Source of the DNA: Microvirga sesbaniae
GTDB lineage: Bacteria > Pseudomonadota > Alphaproteobacteria > Rhizobiales > Beijerinckiaceae
Direction of reading: 5' to 3'
DNA: 64,000 nt
NCBI RefSeq assembly: GCF_025460805.1
Contig: NZ_JAMXFJ010000001.1
Location: forward strand, 463,859-527,858
A program made the translations under genes and the position numbers. Below are positions 1 through 8,264 of the stretch, piece by piece (the stretch's first letter is position 1; each line of letters opens with the position of its first letter). Below the pieces are notes generated by a model. The model was not told the origin of the DNA and did no database searches. It saw only the letters and a list, made by a program, of their open reading frames with translations.

Positions 1-227
1 AGCGCCTTATTTTATGGTGAGCGGCGCGGGTTTGTGACCCATCGCACATCGCGAATGTGTCAACGTGTCGATAGTGGAGGGGTCGGAACCCTTGCTCCGC
101 AAAGGCATTGGCTAGCAGGAATGGATTCTATGCGAGCGCCAAGGCCAAGGTTTGTTGGCTTCTTGATCAGCAACCGGACCGTTGGCGCTCTGTCATTTTG
201 AAGAGATCGACACGTGAGGAGAGTCGA

Positions 228-551
228 ATGGCTCTGACGGGACGCTTTAACCTTCGCAAGACCTTTACCGGCCGCATCGTTCTGCAGGTCGAGGAGGAGG
301 TTACCGGCTTCTGGAGCCGGATGTTCGGCAAGACCAAGCTGCACCGGCGCTGGCGCGATGCCAACGTGCTGGATCTGGCGGCTCCCGAGCTGCGAAGCCT
401 CGTCGACCTGCGCTTCCGTCCGCGGTACATGCCTCAGACCAACGAGACGCCGCAGGACTGGCCCAAGGCTCCGCGCCAGCTCGAGGCGATCCCGGCCCAG
501 ACGCTCCATTATGAGACCTATCAGGAAGACGGCCGCTTCTCGACCCATTGA
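228..551 (+). CDS. Conserved hypothetical protein, 107 aa
   Basis: A short soluble protein of unknown function. The start at 228 is preferred over upstream in-frame codons because GTGAGGAGAG lies just before the ATG and the reading begins MALTGRFNLRK. It has no signal peptide or membrane segment and is rich in Arg, Leu and Pro. The central part (GFWSRMFGKTKLHRRWR) and an Asp/Leu-rich middle look like a compact folded domain. Codon use is typical of the GC-rich genome. I do not recognise a named family; similar short proteins are, I believe, found in other Hyphomicrobiales, but I cannot check this. The gene stands alone, followed by a convergent membrane-protein gene. Confidence 0.7.
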   Translation: MALTGRFNLRKTFTGRIVLQVEEEVTGFWSRMFGKTKLHRRWRDANVLDLAAPELRSLVDLRFRPRYMPQTNETPQDWPKAPRQLEAIPAQTLHYETYQEDGRFSTH

Positions 552-598
552 GGCGGGTGCATCTCGGAGGCCGCTTCACGGCCTCCGATCGATCGTTC

Positions 599-1189
599 TC
601 AAGGCGCTGAACCTGCTGCGCTCGGCTGACGCGCCGCTCTCCGGAACAGCCACGCCGCCGTGAGCCAGAGCATCACGTAGATCCCGTTCAAAACCAGGAT
701 GTCCCCGGCGCCCTTCGCCCCGGCCGGGCCCGATCCGGCTAGGAGCGCCGCGGCGGCGACCAGCGTCTGGGCGAGAGCCGTCGCCGTCAACGCGCGGGCC
801 ATGCCGAGGGGCCGGAGGCGCGCGAGGGCGGCGCCCGTGATGCCGACGGCGAGCACGCCGTCGAACGCCAGATTGGCGGGATGGTCTTCGGACCCGATGA
901 GGCCGACGGAAAGGTTCATCCAGAGCAGGAGAAAGGCCGCGGCGACCGCGAGCGCTGTCGCGGCGCGATAGGCGGCGCTGTCGGTCCTCCGCGCGGCTAT
1001 CTCGCAGGCGATGCCGGCCCCGATCAGCATGGCGCCGAAGACCGCGTAGTCGTGCAGATCCCAATCGACTTCATCGGTGAGCTGCGTCGCGACGAGCGGC
1101 GCCAGGAGCATGAGCCCCGCCGCGCTCCAGAGGACCGGACTCCAGCGGTTCCCGGGTCGTCCCCCGGCTCCGCCTGCGTGGCCGGCCAT
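599..1189 (-). CDS. Hypothetical multi-pass membrane protein, 196 aa
   Basis: An integral membrane protein of unknown function. After a short Gly/Arg-rich cytoplasmic start there are about six hydrophobic stretches: residues near 17-35, 50-64, 75-95, 107-125, 133-150 and 162-180. They are separated by short loops with Asp and Arg. Length and topology are complete, with no obvious catalytic motif. It ends close to the convergent gene at 228-551. A 36-residue membrane protein is encoded immediately upstream on the same strand (stop at 1220), so the two may be co-transcribed. No named family is recognised. Confidence 0.6.
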   Translation of the reverse strand: MAGHAGGAGGRPGNRWSPVLWSAAGLMLLAPLVATQLTDEVDWDLHDYAVFGAMLIGAGIACEIAARRTDSAAYRAATALAVAAAFLLLWMNLSVGLIGSEDHPANLAFDGVLAVGITGAALARLRPLGMARALTATALAQTLVAAAALLAGSGPAGAKGAGDILVLNGIYVMLWLTAAWLFRRAARQPSAAGSAP

Positions 1190-1219
1190 GGGCCTCCCTC
1201 CCTGCTTGAAACGCCGGGG

Positions 1220-1330
1220 TCAGCGAAGCGTCGCCTCGACGTGTTCGACGATCCACGGGGCGGCCACAAGCGCGATCATGCAGAGCATCAGAACGACGTA
1301 TGTCCAGAAGCCCGGGATCATCATGTTCAT
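1220..1330 (-). CDS. Small single-pass membrane protein, 36 aa
   Basis: A very short gene supported by a strong ribosome binding site: AGGAGGG sits about 8 bases before the ATG at 1330. The product begins MNMMIPGFWTYVVLMLC and has one hydrophobic segment (about residues 8-24) followed by a short charged tail (EHVEATLR). Small membrane peptides of this kind often act as subunits or modulators of membrane complexes. The adjacent downstream gene on the same strand encodes a six-helix membrane protein, a possible partner. The function is unknown; the call rests on the RBS and the clean hydrophobic pattern. Confidence 0.55.
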   Translation of the reverse strand: MNMMIPGFWTYVVLMLCMIALVAAPWIVEHVEATLR

Positions 1331-1471
1331 CGAAAGCGCCCTCCTGCGAGCCGAATGCACCGCCTGTGAAGCATCTCACAGATCGGACCCAGCGGCATCC
1401 GCCAAAGTGAGGGTTCGCCGTCGGACGACATCCCCGGCGGAGGCGAGCAGACCTGTTGGAAAGGACATCTC

Positions 1472-1804
1472 ATGAGCGGCTACACTCTACTCGACCCGGG
1501 CGTCAACGACATCCCGTCCGGCCAGGGAATTCCTGCGATTGCCGTGGGAGAACCCAATCCGGGAGCCCCCATACCGGTGGAGCCCGACGGCGGTCCCGGC
1601 GGTGACATGGGCCCGTTCCACGGCGGGCATCCGTTGCCACCCTGGCTCGATGATCTCTCGTCCTGGTTCCCGTCCGGGAACGACCATGGCGACGGCGTCC
1701 CGCCGTTCTGCGGGACGCCTCCCGGTTCGGGGGAGGGCCCCGTCATCATTCCGGGTTACGGAGAGTTTCCTTCTGGCCCCACCGACCCTCTCGATTGCTG
1801 GTAG
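1472..1804 (+). CDS. Pro/Gly-rich low-complexity protein, 110 aa
   Basis: A protein dominated by Gly, Pro, Asp and Ser with few Lys or Arg (strongly acidic), beginning MSGYTLLDPGVND and ending in DCW. It has no signal peptide or membrane segment and is probably disordered. GGAAAGGACAT before the ATG gives a plausible ribosome binding site. A strong inverted repeat lies just after the stop codon (1813-1844), which supports real transcription. I do not recognise the family. The opposite strand is also open, so the reading could be a compositional artefact, but start signal and terminator favour the plus strand. Confidence 0.5.
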   Translation: MSGYTLLDPGVNDIPSGQGIPAIAVGEPNPGAPIPVEPDGGPGGDMGPFHGGHPLPPWLDDLSSWFPSGNDHGDGVPPFCGTPPGSGEGPVIIPGYGEFPSGPTDPLDCW

Positions 1805-1812
1805 CCCGGTTC

Positions 1813-1844
1813 GGAGCGTCGCGGTTCAACGATCGCGACGCTCC
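1813..1844 (+). terminator. Perfect 11-bp stem hairpin after the Pro/Gly-rich gene
   Basis: GGAGCGTCGCG at 1813-1823 and its exact complement CGCGACGCTCC at 1834-1844 flank a 10-base loop, 9 bases after the stop codon at 1804. There is no T-tract, so it may stabilise the mRNA 3' end or act with Rho rather than as a classical intrinsic terminator. Confidence 0.6.
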
Positions 1845-2024
1845 TGCATCGAACCGGCGACGATCGGTCGTGCCGATGACGCCGGTTCGCCTCGGACAGG
1901 GCGGCGCCATCGCGGGAGCGGGGGCATGGGGGCGGTCGGGCCGGAAAGGGGCAAGAGAACGTTCACCCGCTCGACCGGTCCATGAGGCGGTCCACGGCCT
2001 TCGAACCCTCGAGGGGCTCTCATT

Positions 2025-2064
2025 CCTGAAGTCTTGAGATCTTGCCTGAAGTCTTGGGATCTTG
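2025..2064. repeat. Tandem 20-bp direct repeat, two copies
   Basis: CCTGAAGTCTTGAGATCTTG at 2025-2044 is followed directly by a copy with one A-to-G change at 2045-2064. It ends 9 bases before the 3' CCA of the tRNA-Pro gene. Confidence 0.8.
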
Positions 2065-2073
2065 CGGGAAGAA

Positions 2074-2150
2074 TGGTCGGAGTGGCAGGATTTGAACCTG
2101 CGACCCCCACGTCCCGAACGTGGTGCGCTACCAGACTGCGCTACACTCCG
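2074..2150 (-). tRNA. tRNA-Pro (anticodon CGG)
   Basis: On the minus strand a 77-nt cloverleaf begins CGGAGTG and ends CACTCCG-A-CCA, so the acceptor stem pairs exactly and the CCA is encoded. The anticodon loop reads TTCGGGA between complementary CACG/CGTG arms, giving CGG, which reads CCG (Pro). The T arm contains GGTTCAAATCC. Confidence 0.95.
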
Positions 2151-2297
2151 ACACCGAAAATTCTCGGGAGGCCGGTCTTATAGCGGCGAGGGGGGAGCAC
2201 CGCAAGGGGAGAATTGCGCCTTTTCGGACAATATCTGGACCGCGCAAAACGATGTTGCCAGCCGCCACCGGGCCGATTATGTACACGCCACACCGAT

Positions 2298-2372
<75 letters not shown>

Positions 2373-2383
2373 TCCCGTGCTAA

Positions 2384-2670
2384 GTTTCTGAGATCGAAGG
2401 CTTCTCTCCCGGAGACCAGCTCCACGACGAGTGGACGCCGGCCGTGGCAAGGGCTCTTCCTGATGCGAGCGGGCAGGGGAAGACGTTTCACTCGATCCGA
2501 CACTTCGGGAATGACGCCCCGATCGACGCGAAGGTCATGCTGGAATGGCGCCAGGACGTCATGGGCCACGGCGGCAACAGCGAGACGAACGAGCGCGACC
2601 GGGATGAGGCGCGGCTTGCCCGAAAGCTCGGTACACTCCGCAACCTCCCGATTGTGACGGCGGCGCTCCG
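2384..2670 (+). pseudogene. Phage-type tyrosine integrase C-terminal remnant
   Basis: One reading frame downstream of tRNA-Gln gives a sequence with the layout of an integrase catalytic C-terminus: a FHSIRHFGND box (Arg and His of box II), then DVMGHGG, then ETNER, then LRNLPIVT. In intact relatives the residue after NER is the nucleophilic Tyr; here it reads Asp, so the fragment is inactive. No start codon, N-terminal DNA-binding domain or intact ORF is present. It is probably what remains of a genomic island that integrated at tRNA-Gln and was then deleted. Beyond about 2670 the frame runs into dispersed repeats. Confidence 0.7.
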
Positions 2671-2810
2671 GCCGAGCCGGCTTTCGCTGAGGGAGGCTGT
2701 TCTTAGGAAGATCGACAGGCGATCTCGGCGCCTTCTCAAGCGTCGGGCGCAAAAGCGGGAACCGGTTTCGCGCACGTGCGCCGCTCAATGGGTTGAGCAT
2801 GGGGCAATCG

Positions 2811-3102
2811 GGATGGCCGGCACAGGGCCGGCCATGACGTGGGTGGCAGGAAGGGCGGAGGGTGCCATGACGCCGGAGGGTGTTGTCACCGGCCCATCCC
2901 ACCCTCCACACGTCATGGCCGGCATAAGGCCGGCCATGACGTGTGGAGGGTGTCATCGCCGAACCACCCGCCACGTCATCACCGGGCTCGTCCCGGTGAT
3001 CCCGATTGCCCGATGCTCCACTCTTGGCTGGCGCATCGTTGACTGCGAAAAACCGGGTCCACTTTTCACCGACGTGGCCCTCTGGGTCCGTCCGATGCGC
3101 TA
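2811..3102. repeat. Palindromic dispersed repeat cluster I
   Basis: This intergenic cluster contains three palindromic units: two of the type CATGGCCGGC-n-GCCGGCCATGACGTG (2811-2843 and 2911-2943) and one of the type TCACCGGGCTCGTCCCGGTGA (2973-3005). A further unit at about 3031-3102 ends GGGTCCGTCCGATGC and matches the hairpin arm at 31400-31438. The same units recur at 11170-11545 and 25370-25665. They resemble REP/BIME elements in placement between genes. The right edge touches the stop codon of the kinase gene at 3100. Confidence 0.8.
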
Positions 3103-5577
3103 GTGAACGAGACCTGCCGCCTTCGTCGAAGCGGCGCCGGCATTCAGGTACTGCTTCAGCATGGCATGGGTGCGCTCGAGCTCCTGGGCCAGGTGCTCGA
3201 CCTGGTCCGGCCCGTCGCGCAGGAGGTCGGCGCTCGTGATCTTTCGCCAGCCGACGCAGATCTCATGCACGGTTCTGGCCCCGACATTGGCCGACGCGCT
3301 CTGCAATCCATGGGCCTCGAGACGAAACCGGTGGGAGTCGCCCGCGGCTGCGGCCGAACGCAGTTCGGCCACGAGATGATGGGCGTCCAGGAAGAATTCT
3401 TCCACGAGGCTGAGGACGAAATCCCGCCCGCCGAGCTGTTCCAGCTCCGCGAGAACGGGCTCGTCGACCAAGGGGTTCTGGCCGGTCGGCGAGGGGACCG
3501 GGATGTCCTCGACGGCCGACGGTCCGCCATCTGTCCGGGAGCCGGCCCTCTCGTCGATCAGCCTGAGCAGGGCCGCCGGCTGCACGGGCTTCGTCAGGCA
3601 CGCATCCATGCCCGCCTCGAGGGTTCGGGCGACGATCTCCGGGGTCGCGTCGGCCGTCAGGGCGATGATGGGCATGCGGACGCCGGACGGCTCCGTGAAC
3701 CGGAAGATCTTCGTTGCCTCCAGGCCGGTCATGACGGGCATGTTGATGTCCATGATGACGCAGTCGAAACTCTCCGTCGCGAGCAGGTCGAGCGCGTCCT
3801 CTCCGTTCGTGACGCACCGCGTGGCGTGCCCGCCGCGCTCCAGGATCTTCGTGATCACCATGCGGTTCGTCGAATTGTCGTCCGCGACGAGGATCGAGAG
3901 GCGCCTGGACGCCACGGGAATCTCGATGTCGCCGGACCCGCGCCAGATCGATGGCGCCATGGACGTCTGCGCCGCCGCGGCCAGGGAAGCGACCCGTGCT
4001 TCATCGGACGTGAAGTCGAGCGGGAGCAGGCTGCTGGATAACCGGACCAGTCGCGCGTTCGAAGCGCCCTGCGAGGGGCGGGGGCGTATCAGCACCGGAG
4101 GAGCCGGCAGGTTCGCCCGGTCGATCTCGTCGGCGAGACGATCGTCGGGCAGGTCGCTGTAGCAGAAGACCAGCCATTCGCCGCCACTGTGCCGCTTCAC
4201 GTAATCCCTTGCATCCGCCAGCGTTCGGACGACAGGGATCCGATCGGGTTCGCCGAGGCGCGGCGCGATGCTGCGCGCCAGATCCGCGCTCGGGCAGACC
4301 AGCAGGCGCCGGAACCCGTCCAGGGGCTGTTCCTCCGGGCTCCTGTGCTCGGGGACGCCGACCGGAAGCGTGAACCAGAACGAGCTGCCATGGCCCTCCT
4401 GGCTGTCGACGCCGATCGTGCCTCCCATGGCGGCGATCAGCTGCCTGCAGATGGAGAGGCCCAGGCCGGTGCCGCCATACCGGTTGATGATGGTTTCGTC
4501 CGCCTGGGTGAAGCTCTCGAAGATCCTGCCGAGCGCGTGCGGGGCGATGCCGATTCCGGTATCGGACACGGCGAAGCGGATGAACGGCCCCTTGTCGGCA
4601 TCGAGCGGCCGCGCGTCGAGCGTCACGGTCCCGCTGTCGGTGAACTTCACCGCATTGCCGAGAAGATTGAGGAGGATCTCCTCCAGGTGATGGCGCGAGC
4701 CATGGACGCGTGACGGCGTGCCGGGCGCCACGTGGATCGTCAGGCGAAGACCCTTCTCCTGCGCCTGCGCGAGCATCATGGCCCGCGCCGTGGAGAGGAC
4801 TTCCAGGAGATCGAAGTCGACCTTCTCCATGGGCATCTGGCCCGCCTCGATCCGGGACAGGTTCAGGATGGTGTTGATCTGCCGGAGCAGAGTATCTCCC
4901 GCCGACCCGATCGTGCGGACGATCCCGCGCTGCTCGGTGTCGAGGTTCGTTCCGGCCATCAGGCTGGACAGTCCGATGATCGCGTTGAGGGGCGTCCGCA
5001 GCTCATGGCTGACGCTGGCGAGGAAGAGCGTCTTCGCCCGATAGGCGGCCTCCGCCTGGGCCTTGGCGTTGGAGAGCTTGCGGATCAGCGTGCTCGCATA
5101 GAGCGGAAGCACGATGAGGCTGAGCAGCAGGGTCGCCGACAGGTAGATGTCGTCGTGCCACCGCGGCGTGGTGGTGATGACCGCCGTGAAGCAGACCGCC
5201 GAGACCACCATGGCGATGTACAGGAAGCGGACCCCGAAGCGGAAACCGTTCCCGAAGGTGATCCAGAGGTACAGCAGAAACAGGACCGACGACGTCTCCC
5301 CGACATAGCGCAGCTGGAACGACAGGGTGGCGAGGTCGCTGACGATGGCCACGATGCGCCGAACGGTCGATTGGAGCGGCCGGATCAGCATATGGACGAC
5401 GATCCCGGCGGAGACGAACGCGAAGACCGTGGCGGCGATCAGCGCCTCCCGCGGCACGGACGGGTTGATCCAGAAGGTATAGGCGGCGATCAGGCTCAGG
5501 AAGATGAGCCGATTGAGGCTCATCTCGTGCTCGCGGTCGGGACTGCTTCTGAAGCGGGCCAGGAGGTTGGCGATCAC
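3100..5577 (-). CDS. RpfC-like hybrid sensor histidine kinase, 825 aa
   Basis: A membrane-bound hybrid kinase predicted to sense a fatty-acid signal made by the RpfF-like enzyme nearby. Domains in order: about five hydrophobic segments (residues 23-170) with the LWITFGNGFRFGV stretch typical of RpfC sensor regions; HisKA with phospho-acceptor His191 in SHELRTPLNA; HATPase with N, G1 (DTGIGIA) and G2 (GGTGLGLS) boxes; a degenerate linker or pseudo-receiver (about 420-530); a receiver with Asp610 in VIMDINMPVM; and a C-terminal HPt with His756 in EAHGLQSASANVG. Length and layout match Xanthomonas RpfC. Its ATG overlaps the stop of the upstream GGDEF-EAL gene by 4 bp, implying translational coupling. 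The ligand is inferred from context only. Confidence 0.85.
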   Translation of the reverse strand: MIANLLARFRSSPDREHEMSLNRLIFLSLIAAYTFWINPSVPREALIAATVFAFVSAGIVVHMLIRPLQSTVRRIVAIVSDLATLSFQLRYVGETSSVLFLLYLWITFGNGFRFGVRFLYIAMVVSAVCFTAVITTTPRWHDDIYLSATLLLSLIVLPLYASTLIRKLSNAKAQAEAAYRAKTLFLASVSHELRTPLNAIIGLSSLMAGTNLDTEQRGIVRTIGSAGDTLLRQINTILNLSRIEAGQMPMEKVDFDLLEVLSTARAMMLAQAQEKGLRLTIHVAPGTPSRVHGSRHHLEEILLNLLGNAVKFTDSGTVTLDARPLDADKGPFIRFAVSDTGIGIAPHALGRIFESFTQADETIINRYGGTGLGLSICRQLIAAMGGTIGVDSQEGHGSSFWFTLPVGVPEHRSPEEQPLDGFRRLLVCPSADLARSIAPRLGEPDRIPVVRTLADARDYVKRHSGGEWLVFCYSDLPDDRLADEIDRANLPAPPVLIRPRPSQGASNARLVRLSSSLLPLDFTSDEARVASLAAAAQTSMAPSIWRGSGDIEIPVASRRLSILVADDNSTNRMVITKILERGGHATRCVTNGEDALDLLATESFDCVIMDINMPVMTGLEATKIFRFTEPSGVRMPIIALTADATPEIVARTLEAGMDACLTKPVQPAALLRLIDERAGSRTDGGPSAVEDIPVPSPTGQNPLVDEPVLAELEQLGGRDFVLSLVEEFFLDAHHLVAELRSAAAAGDSHRFRLEAHGLQSASANVGARTVHEICVGWRKITSADLLRDGPDQVEHLAQELERTHAMLKQYLNAGAASTKAAGLVH

Positions 5578-7745
5578 CGCGTGCGCGCTTTCCTGAGAGG
5601 GAGGTCCTGTCGCGGGAGCCGGTACCGCGGGCGTTCCTTGAGCAGTTCGTCGAAGGCGTCCGAGGCCACCGGCCGGCTGAACAGATAGCCTTGCGCCTCA
5701 TCGCAGGGATGATTGAGCAGGCAGGCAAGCTGGGACTGGGTTTCGACGCCCTCCGCGACGACCTTCAGCTCGAGGCTCTCGGCCATCGAGATGATGGCCC
5801 TGACGATGGCCTCGTCACGGGTTCCGTCCGACAGGCTGGACACGAACGAACGGTCGATCTTCAACGTATCGACCTCGAAGTTCTTCAGGTAGCTGAGCGA
5901 GGAATAGCCGACGCCGAAATCGTCGATCGCGATCTTCACGCCCAGCTTCTTGAGTTCGTGCAGGATCAGCTGGGTTCGTTCGACGTCCCTGAGCAGGCTG
6001 CCCTCGGTGAGTTCGAGCTCGAGGCATTCCGGCCTCAGACCCGTCGCCTGAAGGGTCTCGGCGACGAGCTGCACGATGTCCTGGCGCAGGAACTGCACCG
6101 GCGACAGGTTCACGGCGATCTGCAGGGGCGCATGCCCGTGGGCGTGCCAGATTGCCGCCTGAGCGCAGGCTTCTCCCAGAACCCAGGCTCCGATCTCGTT
6201 GATCAGGCCGGTCTCCTCGGCGATGTCGATGAAGACATGGGGCGACGTGATGCCGAACTCGGGTCTGACCCAGCGCAGAAGGGCTTCCGCCCCGACGATC
6301 GCTCCCGTCGCCAGGTCCACCTGAGGCTGGTAGTGCAGAACGAACTGCTCCTGCGAGATGGCTTTCAGAAGGTCCGCTTCCAGGCTGATGGTGTTCAGCG
6401 AGATGCTTTCCATCTCCTGCGAGTAGAAGCGGACCGTGTTCCTCCCCTCGGCCTTGGCCTGGTACATCGCCAGATCGGCGTATCTGAGGAGTTTCTCGAC
6501 GTCCCGTCCGTCACCCGGAGACATGGCGATCCCGATGGTGCAGCCGAGCCTGAGCTCGTTTCCGTCCAGGAGAAACGGGGCCGACAGGCTGTCGATGATC
6601 TGGCGCGCCAAGGCCTCCGAATCCTGGGCTGCGGCGACGTTGGTTTGCAGAACGACGAACTCGTCCCCGGACATCCTGGCCACGAGATGGGTGCTCGGCA
6701 CGCAGCCGATGAGGCGACCCGTCACCTGCTGAAGGATGCGGTCGCCGCCCGCATGGCCGAGGGCGTCGTTGACGGCCTTGAAGCGGTCGAGATCGATCAG
6801 GAACAGGGAGAACTGACCGTCTCCGGCATCGATCTCCTGCTGAACCCTCTCGTAGAGCATCCTGCGGTTGGGGAGATCGGTCAGCGTGTCGTGCAGGCCG
6901 ATATGCCGGAGCGTGTTCTCCGCCTGCTTTCTCTCGGTGATGTCGATCGACGTGGTGAGAACGCCCCTGACGCCGCCCGTGAGTTCGCGCAGGGACGTCT
7001 TGGTCGTCAGAAAGGCGCGCTCCGAGCCGTTGCTGTCGGAGATGCGCTCCTCGAAGCTGGACGATGTCCGCTGCTTTCCGAGAACGGCCTCATGGACGCG
7101 CTCTCCATGGTTCGCATTGTCGCTCTGAAGGACGGAGGGCAGGGGTCTTCCGAGGAGGGACTCGGGAGACATGTTGGCGAATTCCGCAAAGTAGGCGTTG
7201 ACGAAGAGGATGCGGTTGTCCTCGTCGGTTGCGCTGATCATCGCCGGAACGCTGTCGATGACCTGGGTCAGCGCCTCGCGGCTGCTGCGAACCAGCTCTT
7301 CCTGGGAGCGCTCGCTGATGAGGAGTTGCTGCTCGAGGGCCAGGGCGCGGCTCTTGATGAACTGCTGCTGCCTCTGCAGCTTGAGGAGGTTGCGGGCTCG
7401 GGTCGTGAACTCGTAATGATCGACGGGCGACCGGAGGAAATCGGTCGCGCCCGCTTCAAGAGCCTGAAGCCGGAAGGCCCTGTCGTCATAGGCCGTGATG
7501 ACGATGATCGGCACATCGGCGCCGTTGACGCTGTTCCTGGCACGCCTGGTGAACTCTGCGCCGTCCATGCCGGGCATTCGGAAATCGGTGATGATCAGGT
7601 CGGGGCAGTTCCCATCCAGCCAGTCGAGAGCCTCGTGGGGCGACGCGGAGGCGTGGACCTCCGCACCTTCCTCGATGGCCTGCGCCAGTCGAGAGAAGAT
7701 GTTGCGGTTCGTGCTTCTGTCGTCCACGATCAGAATGCGCGCCAT
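5574..7745 (-). CDS. Response regulator REC-PAS-GGDEF-EAL, 723 aa
   Basis: A predicted cyclic-di-GMP enzyme controlled by phosphorylation. Domains: receiver (residues 3-120, phospho-Asp54 in IITDFRMPGM), a coiled linker, PAS (about 160-275), GGDEF (about 285-445) and EAL (about 455-710). The GGDEF signature is SGDEF (359-363), a variant seen in active cyclases, and metal and substrate residues of EAL are present (EALLRW at 487, DDFGVGYSSL, KVVAEGVET), so phosphodiesterase activity is likely. The start at 7745 follows a G-rich RBS. It is the first gene of a two-gene operon with the RpfC-like kinase. It takes the place that the HD-GYP regulator RpfG fills in Xanthomonas, so the kinase probably phosphorylates it. 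Confidence 0.85.
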   Translation of the reverse strand: MARILIVDDRSTNRNIFSRLAQAIEEGAEVHASASPHEALDWLDGNCPDLIITDFRMPGMDGAEFTRRARNSVNGADVPIIVITAYDDRAFRLQALEAGATDFLRSPVDHYEFTTRARNLLKLQRQQQFIKSRALALEQQLLISERSQEELVRSSREALTQVIDSVPAMISATDEDNRILFVNAYFAEFANMSPESLLGRPLPSVLQSDNANHGERVHEAVLGKQRTSSSFEERISDSNGSERAFLTTKTSLRELTGGVRGVLTTSIDITERKQAENTLRHIGLHDTLTDLPNRRMLYERVQQEIDAGDGQFSLFLIDLDRFKAVNDALGHAGGDRILQQVTGRLIGCVPSTHLVARMSGDEFVVLQTNVAAAQDSEALARQIIDSLSAPFLLDGNELRLGCTIGIAMSPGDGRDVEKLLRYADLAMYQAKAEGRNTVRFYSQEMESISLNTISLEADLLKAISQEQFVLHYQPQVDLATGAIVGAEALLRWVRPEFGITSPHVFIDIAEETGLINEIGAWVLGEACAQAAIWHAHGHAPLQIAVNLSPVQFLRQDIVQLVAETLQATGLRPECLELELTEGSLLRDVERTQLILHELKKLGVKIAIDDFGVGYSSLSYLKNFEVDTLKIDRSFVSSLSDGTRDEAIVRAIISMAESLELKVVAEGVETQSQLACLLNHPCDEAQGYLFSRPVASDAFDELLKERPRYRLPRQDLPLRKARTR

Positions 7746-8264
7746 GTGTTGCCCCCCGGCATCCCTGGCCAATGAGATGGATCGATCCCCGATGGTCTTC
7801 GCTATTGTCTCACGGGATGATCTGTTTGATGGTGGTCATTCGGTCGGCCATGGGGTCTATACTCGCGCTAGCGTGGTTCAAGGTCCTCTACGGAGGTCGG
7901 CGGTCTCGTCCAGCGGTGAGACAAGGCCGTAATTCATCGGCATTCTGCTGATTGAACTACGCTGATCCCAAACTGAATAAGGGATTTATACCACAATAAC
8001 GTTGGGTCATGCGTCGGCCGATACCTCATTCTTCAGGGATTGGTTAATCCAGCCTTATTGCCGCAGCATGACGATGGCAGAACAGCGCCGGCACGGCCTT
8101 GACCATTAACCAAGTTGCTTACGAAACGGTATGAGCGACTCCACAGGCCGTCGTTAATAGACCATTATCCATAGGAAAGGAGGCCTGTCCCAACCACGGC
8201 ATCCTGAACGACCGCGAGATGAAGCTCGCTGTCCGTCCGAATTTCTCTATGATGGAGAGTATTG
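7746..8264. other. Intergenic region between divergent signalling genes
   Basis: About 520 bases, less GC-rich than the flanking genes, separate the GGDEF-EAL gene from the rpfF-like gene and must carry promoters for both directions. I see no tRNA, riboswitch or clear repeat and cannot place the -35/-10 boxes with confidence. Confidence 0.5.

Noticed and set aside
2444..3103. A 219-residue plus-strand open frame
   Set aside because: Only its first 70 residues look like protein (integrase remnant); the rest is translated palindromic repeat DNA.
5574..7745. Assignment as RpfG
   Set aside because: There is no HD-GYP domain; GGDEF and EAL motifs are clear.
5691..7775. A 694-residue plus-strand open frame
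   Set aside because: Antisense to the REC-PAS-GGDEF-EAL gene, whose domains are unambiguous.
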